From Parelaphostrongylus tenuis (taxonomy: Eukaryota; Nematoda; Chromadorea; Rhabditida; Metastrongylidae): a stretch of 64,000 nt of DNA. Location: contig JAHQIW010004261.1 in NCBI GenBank assembly GCA_019055375.1, forward strand, positions 1 through 64,000. Direction: 5' to 3'. The notes beneath the pieces were generated by a model that did not search any database, was not told the DNA's origin, and saw only the letters and a list, made by a program, of their open reading frames with translations. A program made the position numbers and the translations under genes. The stretch's first letter is position 1, and the number at the start of each line of letters is the position of its first letter. Positions 35,168 to 46,800 of the stretch are shown piece by piece.

Positions 35168-36830
35168 TGTTCTAAAAAGCTATTTACTTCCTCTATGCTA
35201 TGCACTTTAGGAAAATGGTGAAAAATGTAATCGACATTTATAGGTGTTCTATTCGATTCCCTTTCAGTTGTGAAGATGAACGACAATTATGGTGTTGTTG
35301 AAGTCGAATCTGCCAAAAAATGTCCTTCCAATTAGCAATGGCAAAGTCAAGCATAAATTGGTGACAGTTCAGAGTTTTCTTCTGAATAACACTAGAAAGC
35401 AAATACAGACACTTACCTGCTAAATGTCATATAATTCTACACCGACTTTCTCAGTAGGACTATCAGCAGGGGAGCAAATGAGTTCTGTTGATCACCCAGA
35501 AACCACGAAGTACCACTGATCACGACGACTCACTTCAGCGATTCTGGAATTATGTATGATGAGATAATATTTGAGAAATACTTCATATTTGATATAACAT
35601 TTGGAGAATATTTTTAGTTACTCTTAGCCAGAAAATCAACCAATGTGACGCCGAACTCGAGTCATCGTAAATGTGATAACGGCGTCCGTCAAAGCGTCAA
35701 CTACGGTAAAGATTCCTAAAAACCTTGTACAATCTGGTCAGCAATCAGTAGAACGAAAAATAAATGTCTATGCCAAGGTTTAATGAAATGCGCAATCAAT
35801 GCTTGTTTTTGTAAAAAAAAAGCACAGAACAGGACATCATTCGCTTCAGTCTGTGGTTTCAGCTGCTTAAACCCTCAGAGTGATGCCCTTAACGTAATGA
35901 CTGCTTCAGCACCACATCATTTTCATTAGATTGTTGGAAATCTCAGCCATCAGTCTGCAGAAACAGCACATGGAATATCACTGATTGAAGTGGTATTTTG
36001 CGTAACCCTTTCCTTCAAGTTTTACAGGTAAACAATTGAGATTTGCTCTAAAGGGATTCGATAATTTGACTATTGCTTCATACATGTTGTTCCGTGTCGC
36101 TCAGCGTCGCGTTTCGGGGCGAATTTTAATTGCCGCGCGCCATGGAGATGAAGGAACTCAATTGGTATACTCAATTGCAAAGCACATAATAGGTATAGAA
36201 GGATAAAGCTTGTGGCGGTTATCAATGCCTGATGGATGTGCCATAAAATCGTCTCCAAAATTCAACTTCGCCTGAGGTGATCAAATGCACATCTCACCCT
36301 TACTGGTGACTCGTGGTGGCCCATCGATGTATGAACTCATTGCCACTCACCCTCCGAGGCAGGTTTTGTAGCATTTCACCTACTTCAAAGAGATGGAAGG
36401 TTTGATGAGCATGACTGCGAAATTGAACCATCGACCATGCTTACGACGGAGAGCACTTCTAAACACTGAGCCACAACCGCTTTCTAGATCACATCATCAC
36501 TACTAAATGGATTGGTTATGTTACCTAGAAACGCTTCTAAAATCTTTCGTGCTTATGGTTTATGCTGAGCAGGATGGAGACTGCTATATCAAAATCTACT
36601 CCGTCTTGCCTCTGTAATCTATGTAAGCTTAGCGGGGTGGTGATTCAGCAGTCCATGGTTCTATCAAGAAAGTTGCTAAACTGCTCAATCCTCGGATGAT
36701 CCACTAAATACTTTGTGCAAATGAGAGAGTTGGCAATGGGCAGCGACTGAGGCGTGGCCTAGCTATTAATTTCAGGTCGAAAGTGGAAACCCCAGAAATG
36801 GATCTCTGGACATCACACAATGTAGGTATA
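35168..36830. other. spacer of the inverted repeat, 5' part
   Basis: Interval without a supported gene. GTCAAAGCGTCAACTA near 35691 resembles the 3' end of the Penelope-like fragment at 42105-42125, so the end of another such element may lie here. The remainder is unclassified. Confidence 0.4.
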
Positions 36831-36841
36831 TAAATGATTGT

Positions 36842-37440
36842 TTGGCTATCTGTTGCATTCAGGACAAAATGGACGGAAGTTTCAGGCTGTTGAAAGAACA
36901 GTCAGAGTACATAGATCACCCGTGGAACAAAAAAAATTGGCTCCCTTTCTTGAACGTGCAAATGAACTTAGCCGAGAACGGCAACATAATGAAGTGGTAC
37001 CAAAAGACAAGTAATAAGAATATTCTGGATTACTATCTCTCCTCACATCCCTCACATAAGAAAAGGCGTTACTAAAAAGCATGTTGCGAATAGCCGCCAA
37101 TGTGTGTGTGTACCAGAGAAGACCAGGAAGTAGAAATCGTGAAACTGACACGGGAAATGGCCACTTCTAATGGATACAAATTTCTAAGCCCTCGGCATGG
37201 GTTTAGAGAAAACGACACGCCCACGAACGAAAATTCGAATGAAGGAAAAAAATCCATTCAGCCCTCCGTTCTTTTCAAATAAGATAGGTACAGCTAAGGT
37301 AAGTACAACTATAAAACGTTGCTTGGAAAACAGGTCTGAGCAATCGGTATCTATCATTGAAATACCACCGAATACTAATAAGGCGCCAATTAGTTCATGG
37401 CAGTCTCTGTATAATGTAAAACTTTTGTAAACTACATTAT
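36842..37440 (+). pseudogene. Penelope-like retroelement, reverse-transcriptase C-terminal fragment
   Basis: The first frame (36842-37072) reads WLPFLNVQMNLAENGNIMKW then YQKTSNKNI and HPSHKKRR, the LPFLDV...RK.T...H.SHP pattern following the RT palm in Penelope-like elements. Shifted frames continue LTREMATSNGYKFL (37140-37180) and KVSTTIKRCLENRSE (37290-37340), matching the region between RT and the GIY-YIG endonuclease. At least two frameshifts are present, and the RT core and endonuclease are absent. A related fragment lies at 41300-42170. Confidence 0.72.
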
Positions 37441-37552
37441 CCATAATATAAAAAATATTGTCTACCTTTCCTCATGTGTAAATCAATTATTTATACCGTT
37501 GCACTAAATCCATATATGATGACACAGTAATTTTCTCGGATCTCAGGAAAGT

Positions 37553-38518
37553 TTCACTGTTTATGTGCGTATTTGTGGAAATGGAGTCCCTGCAGATCTG
37601 GAAATTCTTCCAAATTCAATAACAGCGAAACTAGTGTAATTCCAAAGCGAATGGTTTCGTACTGCGTGGCGATTCAAACAATATAACGTTGTGAAACAAT
37701 TCTGTTCACATGATTCACGACAAAACAGTCACTTACAAGCGTTTGTCGATATTTGACGGCTCAATGCACTATAGTGTTGAAAGTGCAAAGAGAAAACTGT
37801 AGCGAAACTGCTCGTCGCTTAGCAATCCAACTACAAACTAGCAATGTCGCTTTTCAACTTCGACTAGCGTTCTTAAAAACTCGGTCCGAAAATTTTGCAG
37901 AACTGACTGTGCTTCCAATTATTCATTCGTGATAACAAAAAAATTGTATTCATCATGATCCAATTTGTAGTACCTTAGCTGACTTATTTCATATAAAGTG
38001 TTTCTTCTTCGTCTTCACGCACTACGTCAATCATGGTGAAATGAGAATAGTATAAAGAAAGGAATGCTTCCCAAAAAGATGTTACTTTGAACAAGGTACT
38101 GCCGCTATTAAGCAATTCTTCGGACCTAAGTTCTATATTGTCCTACTCTGGCAAGTAATTTTATGATCAATAGAGCGAGTTTTGCTTTTTTACTAGCGAA
38201 ACTGCCACAATCGTATTCATCGTAGTTCTGCGCAGTTCATTTTCTAGTACGATCCAGCAATAATTGCATTACAACGCTGTTTTTGGTGCAAGATTCAGGA
38301 TTATTTCAATAATATAAGAGAATGATAAGTCGTACCTTTGCTTTTCTCTGCTTATATGAATCTCGCTCAAAAACAATAATAGTCTGGTGATCTGATAACA
38401 TGCTTTAAGCCTTTCATGAGATCTGGTACGGCAACCATGTAGTTCTAGTGACTGTTGTTCCTTTCCAGGCTCATCAGTAGCACGGTGCCTTTCAGTCCAG
38501 CCAATCCCATTCAAAGGG
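37553..38518 (-). repeat. right arm of long inverted repeat
   Basis: Counterpart of 34192-35167, with a central spacer of 2385 bases. The difference in arm length is about ten bases, so a few small indels exist. It ends about 1.04 kb before the start of copy F. Confidence 0.93.
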
Positions 38519-39555
38519 AATCCCACGCAGAAGAATTTGTAGCCATTACATCAACAGAATGACACATAACTATACGAAGTATCGATGAAGAATTTTATGT
38601 TCTTCTGCACGTCACACAGAAGCTGCGAGGAATTGATGGCGCTGCATAAACATCTACCTTGATGGAAAACTTGGCACGTTTCTAAAAGTGAACAAGGAAG
38701 TCTTTGCTCAGTTTCACGTCATCTCTATCTATGAGAACTTTCACTTTACCTTCTCATCACGAAACACTCAATCCTTTAATGCATAGAACTGCAATTTGCA
38801 ACATAAGTTGGTCATCAAATGCAGTAGTTTTTTTTACGACAGTTCTGAAGCAGCACTTTTTTTCTTTTCCATATTGATGAACTCTCAGTACTATCTCCCC
38901 TCAGCATCCGTTTAGTGTATCCTTGAGTGTAAGTCTTAGCTCTTGTTTGAGCTTCCACTAGCATTTCCGTCAGGTCAAGTAATTTCGTGGACTCACTTAA
39001 ATGGAGAATTGACGCGAACATTGATGCTTAACAAGCACAATTCGGCTTATTAGAAATTGCTGTCAAAAGCGTTTTGCACCGGGATGCGTCGTTTTTGTCG
39101 ATCAAATATCTTCTACAGATTTTTACGTGAAAGTGCACTTGTGACGATAGCGCTTTGTCGATTCGAGATCTTTCTGGGGAATTTAGGATTTCATGTAGTA
39201 ACATTTGAACTGAGAAAGCCCGTACCGAATATAGACATAAATGAGCACAGACGCATCTCACAAAATTTTTGCTTTCGTGACCATTTCCACGTATAACTCT
39301 TGACCTCTATAGCTGACAACTGTTGAACCTTCTAATGATTTCCATGTACGTTGAAGCTGCGTAGAATCTGGTACAAAAGTCGCCTCGAATAAGGCGAGTT
39401 GAGAGCACTCTCTAAGAGCTCCCACGCTGACGTCATTCATGTATATGTGCTAAACGTCAATTTCAGTGTTTCCTTCTGAAAAGAATGGTGCATTAGGTGA
39501 AAAACTTATTTTCAGTTCACTCTACATCACTTGCTCATATTAACACCAATCGGAA
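38519..39555 (+). promoter_or_regulatory. 5' flank of copy F with probable spliced-leader acceptor
   Basis: Part of the family upstream block is recognisable (GTGAACAAGGAAGTCTTTGC near 38690). TTATTTTCAG at 39506-39515 is a near-consensus nematode acceptor 40 bases before the ATG at 39556 and could receive a spliced leader. No other gene seen. Confidence 0.5.
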
Positions 39556-41299
39556 ATGCGTATTCCTGCAAACATGCTGAAACTTCTGATCGATCTTTTT
39601 ATGATTTCACTGTTTACCACATTCTCGACAGTGCTTGGATGTGGAGTGATGCCTGCAGGTCAAAGTAATGAACTGGAGATGTGTTTAACTTTATGGTGCT
39701 AAAAGACCTGAAAATCATCTAATATATGATTTAATTCTATTTTACCATGAAACTGCAAAATTTTGTTGCAGTGAGCACTAGGACCTTCAACGTCACGGGC
39801 TTCACAACCTTGCCTGTTAACATGGTTTACACTAGTGCAATGAATGCTGCCCGCGTCCCTGGAATTGCAACGAGCCAGGAAGGAGCTAGGGGATTTGTAT
39901 CACGACTCGTAATGCAAGCAGTAAGTTAGCATCTCCTAACTTTCAATGTTATCCTTTTCACAAATTTTGGAAAGCAATGAACTGAGCTCCGATTTCCTGA
40001 GTTTGCCAGCCTCTAATAATAACACGGCTCGCATGCTTCACACAATTGTTGAAGCACTTCCAAATGACTGACTGATACATGTAAATCTTAACGACATCTT
40101 ACTAAGCCAATGGGAGGGTGATAATAGTGGGGATAGTGGAAGTAGTGGCAGAAGTACAGTTCGCAGCTTGATAGCTCACGTTACGGACTTCGCCTTCTTC
40201 AACGCCTGAACGTGCGTTGTACTAGATTATTTAAATGATCCGAGAATTAATCGCAGTCTTTTCTACCATTCTGGTAAGATCAAAAGATTAGAGCAGGAAA
40301 TACACCGCATCTTGCGTGATAGTGACACAAATGTTCAAACAGTTGATTTTTGAATTTTTAGCATTTATCTAAAATGCTTCAGCAGTTTTCCGCATTGATG
40401 TGTAGTTCCTGCGTCAGAATCGTGGCAGTCACTTGGAAATCATTCGTTATGCCTCTGTGCCATTTGTGTACCTTGATGAGCGTTTTGTCGACTTTAAATT
40501 TGTTATTTGAATGCTCTTTTATGCGAAAAAACTATCCCCGTTTTACCAATGTATTCATCCTCACTACTTTATGTATGATATGCATGTACTGAGTGTAAAC
40601 TCATGGACTTTCTATCTCTGCGTTAAGGCAGATTATACGATTTTTTGAGTTGCACAAAAGATCGTTGAAGAGATTGTGGACTATTTGACGTCGCGGAGTG
40701 GCAGGTGGGAGTTCAATAACTGCTATAGAACTTTCACCATCCTCTAAGCCCTCTTATTAGCGTTACTACTCGCGCTTGATATAAACGGAAGCTTCAAAAA
40801 GACCCTAACTTAGTCTCGCAAGCTATTTACTTTCGAGTCTGGTGTGTGGCCATTTTCACTATTTTCGCACCAAGTTTGGCGATTCTTTTGCCTACTTTTC
40901 TCCTGTATACATTTTTTAGCTCTTCGATACATGTCTTTGGTAGGGGTTACCACATAAAAGAGGACAAGAGGTAGATGGTGGGTTCATTTGATCTTGCTAA
41001 TTTGGTTTCGGTAGCATTTTGTACTGCAATCATTTTTCAGAGCTTTGTTCCAATACTTAGGAATAAATGCAATTTCCATTTGGTCTTTCTCACGCAATTT
41101 TCTATACTCTGACTGCTCATCACTTATCATTCTACTCCCAGTGTATAGACGGCCATTCACTTGTGTGTTTCACTCAAAAGAAATTAGAACAAATTTTGGA
41201 AATCCAAATAAACAGTCAGAGTGTATAAAATGAGGTACCAGAACAAGCAAACAAAAACAACATAAAAAAAAAAAACAAACTCTTAAACATTCAAATTGA

Positions 41300-42170
41300 G
41301 TTTTGGAATGTGGTTGACAATACAGGATCGTACCAGAATTTATGTAACAAAGAATATACTAATCCACTACCTTTCCTTTTTATCCTTTACACATAAAAAA
41401 CACTTATCAGAATCATATGCCGAACAGCCAAAAATGTACGCGTCGAGAGAAAAGGGGCTGAAGGAGTCGCTAAACTTGGCACTATTTCATTGTCCACGAA
41501 ACATCGGTCAATTGTGTCAGTTCGAAATAAAGGCTTTCCCTAAGCAGTGCTCAAACCTGAAAGATCCTTCTCCAACTGCCCTTTGTGACAAACGGAGGCA
41601 GTTAAACTATTAAGAGGTGCCTGAAGAGAAGTGATTCCAGGAAGATTCCTGTAGCATTGAGCTCCCACCTAATATTCTGCGCTATCAATCAGACATAATT
41701 TGCTTGACATCATGTAAAGCACATGCGGGGATGAACACATTGAGGAGACGAGTAGACCACTGTCCCTCATAAAAGAACATCTTGGTGGTGATAAAAATCC
41801 AGCAGAGGATTTCTCTAGGTGCACGCACATAGGCACAATGGTTATGTTTTGAAAGCGCCTATCACAATCCTGGCGAAGAACCCAAAATTATCAACGCGCG
41901 AGATCTCACTGAAGTGTTTTCCGATAAACGACGTGGATCAAAAAAGGATCGGAAGGACGAATGTGCCACTATAGCGAGAGACGTGTCAGCTTCATTGACT
42001 CAGATCTTTCGACTTGACATAGACGGTAACGGCATGGATAATTCACCTATGAATCCAGAAAGTTTGGTATTACACAACGCACATTTCAGTTTTGATAAGG
42101 CGGAATCGCTAAAACGTCAACTATAGGGCTTTTAACTCTATTATTACTGCCACTGCAGTTAAACTTATAA
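41300..42170 (+). pseudogene. Penelope-like retroelement fragment with GIY-YIG endonuclease remnant
   Basis: Shifting plus-strand frames read KNILIHYLSF then HPLHIKK (41355-41400), IICRTAKNV (about 41410), and after a gap CGDEHIEETSRPLSLIKEHL (about 41716-41775), which fits the GIY-YIG-type signature CG..YIGET.R.L..RI.EH of Penelope-like elements, and EPKLSTREI near 41878. The tyrosine of the endonuclease motif is replaced by histidine. Many frameshifts; not functional. Inserted in intron 2 of copy F in sense orientation. Confidence 0.68.
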
Positions 42171-42755
42171 AATGAACTTTGATTGATTTTTGAAACCCAA
42201 TATCTGTCAGCATATGTGGGTTAACACATTGGCAATGGTAAGTGTCGAAATCGAATCACAAAGCATAGTAAAGATAGAAAAGCATGGACAGAAAAGAAAG
42301 AAATGAAGTTACATAACCAACGAAAAATTACATATTTTACAGTCAGGCTTTCGTTTTTTATCAACTTCACAAGGTATTTCTTGGCATTATAAAGCAAAAT
42401 TTTGATTCCAAGATAACTATCGATACATAATAATAATTGTGATGCAAAATAAAGAAATGTTATAAAAAGGGCTCCTATAACAAGTTTAAAGTAAAGAAAA
42501 TACTCATGAATACTTCTATGTTTCAACGAAGGAACCGCTTCCTACAAGAAAAATCATTTTTTCTGGTCCCATATAACGTTTTTTCCCTAATTTATTGATG
42601 TTTTTATTAGTCATTCGATGACCTGAATAATGCCGCTTTGATGGCAAGTCTAATTCCTGAAAGGACCTCGGTACTACATTATACTGAAGAAGATGATTGA
42701 CGTTTAAACCCTAACAATGCGCTGTTTCATCTTCACAGTGAAATTTTTTTACTAT

Positions 42756-42812
42756 CTCTCCCAGCAATAAACTTTGATTGTATGCAAAGTTTATTGCTAG
42801 GAGAGATAGTTC
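42756..42812. repeat. 57-bp hairpin beside the piggyBac remnant
   Basis: CTATCTCTCCCAGCAATAAA.. is followed after an 8-base centre by its reverse complement with one mismatch (arms of about 25 bases). It lies about 50-100 bases beyond the 3' end of the piggyBac-like coding remnant, so it may be two joined terminal repeats of that or a related element. Confidence 0.85.
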
Positions 42813-42858
42813 ATCGTCGGAGAGATTTCTATAGAAGTACTTTTACTAGAAACAGCGC

Positions 42859-43990
42859 CTACATATTTAAAGTCCCCCACCATTTATTAGTCCTCCTGAG
42901 GAATGGTGATATGGCAACTATCTGGTCGGCCTGGTCCACCAGCGACTCTCTCCTACTGAACATCTCGACGACTTCAATGACAGTGCCGTGAGCTGTTGAG
43001 AGCATTGTGACGTTTCTTTCGTCCTCAATCCCAGAACCATAATGCCATCTTGATTGTTGCATGGCTTTCCACTCGCCCTTGGGCAGTTTCTCTTCCATGG
43101 CCTCCTTAGGCAAGCCTTTCCTGCTCTTTCTGCATATTCGGTAGAGTGTGTATTGCTTTGCTGCAGACTCTCAGCTAGTGCGACAACTGGCAGTACCAGT
43201 TTTCGGCAGAGAGGTGCCTTCTTTCATTCAGAAAGATCCTTCATTAGATCCTTTACCACAAAATCTGCAAGTGGCTCGTTCGGTGTCGGGTTTGTGCCAG
43301 CACTTATGCACACCATCGTTTTGTAGGTGTGCCCGCCCTCACCAAAGTTTGAATCGCTTTATTTCCATATCTGTTTCTTTTGCAAGGTGCATACAGGCGG
43401 AATTTCAGTTCGCCTCTGAATGGCACCACTGACTCATCGATACACACGTCTCCCCATAGTTTGAATGGGTCCTTACAATTCTCATTGACAAGTTCCAGCA
43501 TTGGCGCTTATTTTGTACAACTTGTCATTCACATCTGGCTCATATTGTTGCTTACATGCAGTGGTTACGATCTCGAAGAAGTGATCTCTTCACATAAGAT
43601 GCGACGCTATGGAGACTCCCGAAAGATGCGCGCTATTGCTCCAGTAATCGATAGTACCTTGTCAATTGTATGATGGTCATCTTATGGCACAAGCTCAAGA
43701 ATATCTTTCGTTTCTTCAGTCATTGGTCTTACATCCTTCCTTCTTTTGATGACCGTATATATATTGGTTTGCTCAACAATTAACTTCCAAACGTCCTTCA
43801 TAAACATTCATAAAATTCATGAATCTCACGTCCGAGCAAGCAAATCTCACACCACATGACCTGATCAAAGTCCTCGTGAGCAAGACTACGTTCCATGACC
43901 AGCCAGTGCTGTTCTTGCATTAGACAGTGTATTTTCTCTTCACCATCTGAGTCGCTGTCTTCACTAGTAATATTTGCGAAGACCAAGTCA
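42859..43990 (-). pseudogene. piggyBac-family transposase remnant
   Basis: The minus strand reads an acidic N-terminal piece (SEDSDSDGEEK, about 43965-43930), LELVNENCKDPF, then DVCIDESVVPFRGELKFR (about 43450-43400) with the first catalytic aspartate in the family's IDE..V.F.GR context, KRNRYGNKAI, an AGTNPTPNEPLADF-like stretch near 43300-43250, and KLPKGEWKAM with DERNVTMLSTAHG (about 43080-42990), the KRxVxxLST segment of piggyBac transposases. Several stops and frameshifts. Located in intron 2 of copy F, antisense to it. No TTAA-flanked ends were confirmed. Confidence 0.75.
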
Positions 43991-45012
43991 TCTTCCAGCT
44001 GTCGTCACTGTCTTCACTATATGAACTCGTCGCTTCTCTGAGCAGGCTTTCAGCGCCGGTCCGCACTTCTTCCACTTCAGATTCGACATCACCTGAAGTT
44101 GAATCACCGAGATAATGCGGACAACAGTGCCAAACTGAAGTAAAGCTTCAAATAAACTTACATCAAGAGTGACATCTTTGTGGAAGTTGAGAGCAAAAAC
44201 TTTTATCGAAGTAAGAAGGGTGGTAAGGATGCTGCAAAACACTAACGATCTATGCGATGGAATGAGATTCAATGTTTTATCTCCACAAGCAATGCGTTTG
44301 ACATACCCATTTGATGTACTTGATCTACGCAGCTGGTGTTCCAGATGTAACTGCTATTGATGATTTTTTCTGGTAAAATTGTTAGGCAAACTTTCGTGCA
44401 ACACTTCTGAATATCGGCATCTCAATAGTCTGCCTATAGAATTCTATAAATAGGATATCTTGCATAGAATGCATAACAAGTTCCACAGCAATATACCACA
44501 TATCTTGTGGACATACATATACACAAAAGAAATATGTATATTTCGCATGCAGCTAGTCCGACATCGAAAGGACGGGGCGGCCCGTGTCTCTCATGTGTTG
44601 ATGAACTTCGTAAAACACCTGCATCTTCTTGTTGAGGTGAATCGCGGAAATATGAACTGGAGGAGGCACAAAAAATTGTCTTGAGAGATATCAACTGGAG
44701 AGAAATACGCATGGTACAGGGGACAACATAATGATGTTCAATAACAGCTCAAAAGATCATTTTATACAACGTGTCTGCCTTTTCCCTCAAGATTCGAAGC
44801 TTCAGGAGGAAATATTGCCACTGTTCCTACGCAACAAGCTTCATGGATGTCTCTTCTTTCATATTTGATCATTTATGGCGGAGGAATTCCCCTAGTAACG
44901 ATAATTATCCACATTTATCAGCAAACTATCACAGCATCAATGCTGCTGGCGCGCGCGCGGTACGAACAAGCAGCATTTCAACGTCGTTGCCAACGTGTTA
45001 GATGTCGATTAG

Positions 45013-45245
45013 TGACTGCCCACGCCAGACCGTACACGGTTAGCTGTTGACAAATAGCGCGTTGTAGCGTAGAAAGAGAGGTGTGCAGAACAAGCGCCGC
45101 TAGCTCGCAACGCTTCTGCACGCGCTCCAGGAAGATAGTGAGGATCTGGTTCGAATCGCGGCTGACGTAAGTGTTTTTGCACACCACTTTAGATATTGGG
45201 TTTATTGTGACATCATACCACCGCATAAGCGGTCAAATAAAATGA
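45013..45245 (+). repeat. SINE-A, full-length copy
   Basis: Head (GTTGACAAATAGCGCGTTG..), tRNA-like body with GGTTCGAATCG, TTTTTGCACACCACTTT and tail CATAAGCGGTCAAATAAAATG, all in one orientation. It gives the best view of the family's order and length (about 230 bases). Located in intron 2 of copy F shortly before exon 3. Confidence 0.75.
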
Positions 45246-46265
45246 ATTCTGATTAAGATTACTATTATCAAAGTAGCGACGGTCAGAAAGGTAAGTTATA
45301 AGTGTTTATATAGATTAATATTTATCTCGAAGTTTATAGAAAGTTGGTTGCTCAAACTATCATAGAAGGTAAGCTTTCTGCAATTGCTTGTATAGCTGTT
45401 CTACAGGTCTTTGACGTTCTTGAAAGCAATGGTCGAAGTGCATTCCTACCTGATGCTGTCATCTCAACCATTTTGGGTCAACTTACTCTTAACATAACTT
45501 ACGACCCAATGCTATGTCAGGCAGTTATTCTCAATCTAACGACCGATAATGGTGAATTTTCAATGCTCGATATCCATTGACAAGATTAGCACACAAAAGT
45601 ATAACAAGTTTTCAGCAAAGTCGAGCTGCGCTTTATTTTCCAGAAAAGCAGATAATTTGAAGAACACTTAGAAACTGTCGTACAACTATAGAAAAGTTCC
45701 ATCACTGACACTAACACTGGAGAGCCTCGAAATCAATGATATTTTTCAACAAAATCCTTCACATCTTTTCCTAGGAGTGATACAGTATCCAAGTTAGGTA
45801 GCGGTTCAAAGAGTTTGGAAAATCTATGAAATATAATGCCTAGGACTCTATTTCACTTTTTCTATTTTAAATGCAATAGAAGAAGGTGTCGTTGTCATAT
45901 TATAATTTCTTGCAGTTGATGACAAGAAGCCGCAGAACTGCATAATTGTGAGCAACACGGTGACAGGAATTTGCACAAAAATGAGAGAAATGCTGGCGCA
46001 AATGCTATGTGATACAACATGCCGATGCTATAGCGGCTATCCCCGGCGCCCACTTGACAATATCAGGAGCCCTCTCGGTTTGACTTCCATTACCTTCTCC
46101 ATGCAAATTTTCTTTGAAAGAAAAAAGTCTGTACAGACTACAAACATCATCATGGCGAATTGGTCGAGAATGATGTGGCAAAGTGTAGTGAACAGAGCGG
46201 TTCGAATGTTGGCAGCGAGGCCGTTTGGATCGCACTTCTTCTCGGCAGTCGCCATCGTTAGTTGA

Positions 46266-46800
46266 AAATGAAATTGAAATTGAGTTGTGTAGGTGTTCAA
46301 GACAACCACTTCTATTGCTCGATTTCAATGTATCTGAAATAATTGGCAACTCATATGAATGCTATTTATCAGAATAAAACGTGCAAATGCAACGAAACTA
46401 GAGCTATTGTTAAACTTTGGCATTATTCGAGTTATTCGCTCTTACTCAGACATAAATGAGCTGTTAAAGAACTTTCATTGAGTGCAGTATAGATGATATA
46501 ATACGGACAGTTGCGACTGCTTGCGTTTCAGCAACTTTGCCTTATTCAGAGGTTAGAAGAGACAAATTGACGCGCATCTACTCAGCCAAATATTAGGTAT
46601 TAGGAATTTAGGAAAGAGTTCCTAAGCACCCGACTGAAAATCCAAAGTTCGTACATTAATTCAACTGAAAGTAACAATCAATTATTCTTCAAAATATGAA
46701 TAATCATTATTCCGAATCTTCTGCCAGCGATCTGCAAATTTACAGCCGCTCAAATCCTACTGGGGCTCTGAATCAAATCTATTGAACAAAAGAGACCATA
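46266..46800. other. gene-poor stretch downstream of copy F
   Basis: AATAAAA at 46374-46380 could be the polyadenylation signal of copy F. Nothing else recognised. Confidence 0.35.

Larger units (their letters stand above)
39556..46265 (+). pseudogene. copy F of the five-exon secreted-protein family, transposon-laden intron 2 and frameshifted exon 4
   Basis: Exons: 39556-39664 (signal peptide, STVLGCGVMPAGQ), 39772-39920 (TFNVTGFTTLPVNMVY, RLVMQ), 45407-45551 (VFDVLESNGRSAFLPDA, LNITY, MLC), 45916-46077 (NCIIVSNTVTGICTKM, then HLTISGALS in another frame), 46137-46265 (IIMANWSRMMWQ, MLAARPFGS, TGA). All introns have GT..AG ends; intron 2 is 5486 bases against about 190 in A, B and C, and holds a Penelope-like fragment, a piggyBac remnant and a SINE-A. 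Exon 4 is 162 bases and has one extra base near 46019-46020, which shifts the end of the frame; the summed length of 694 is not divisible by three. Exon 3 is one codon shorter than in A. Exon 4 also has GAHL where others have PQHL. Without correction of the frameshift the product would be truncated near residue 180. Confidence 0.83.
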
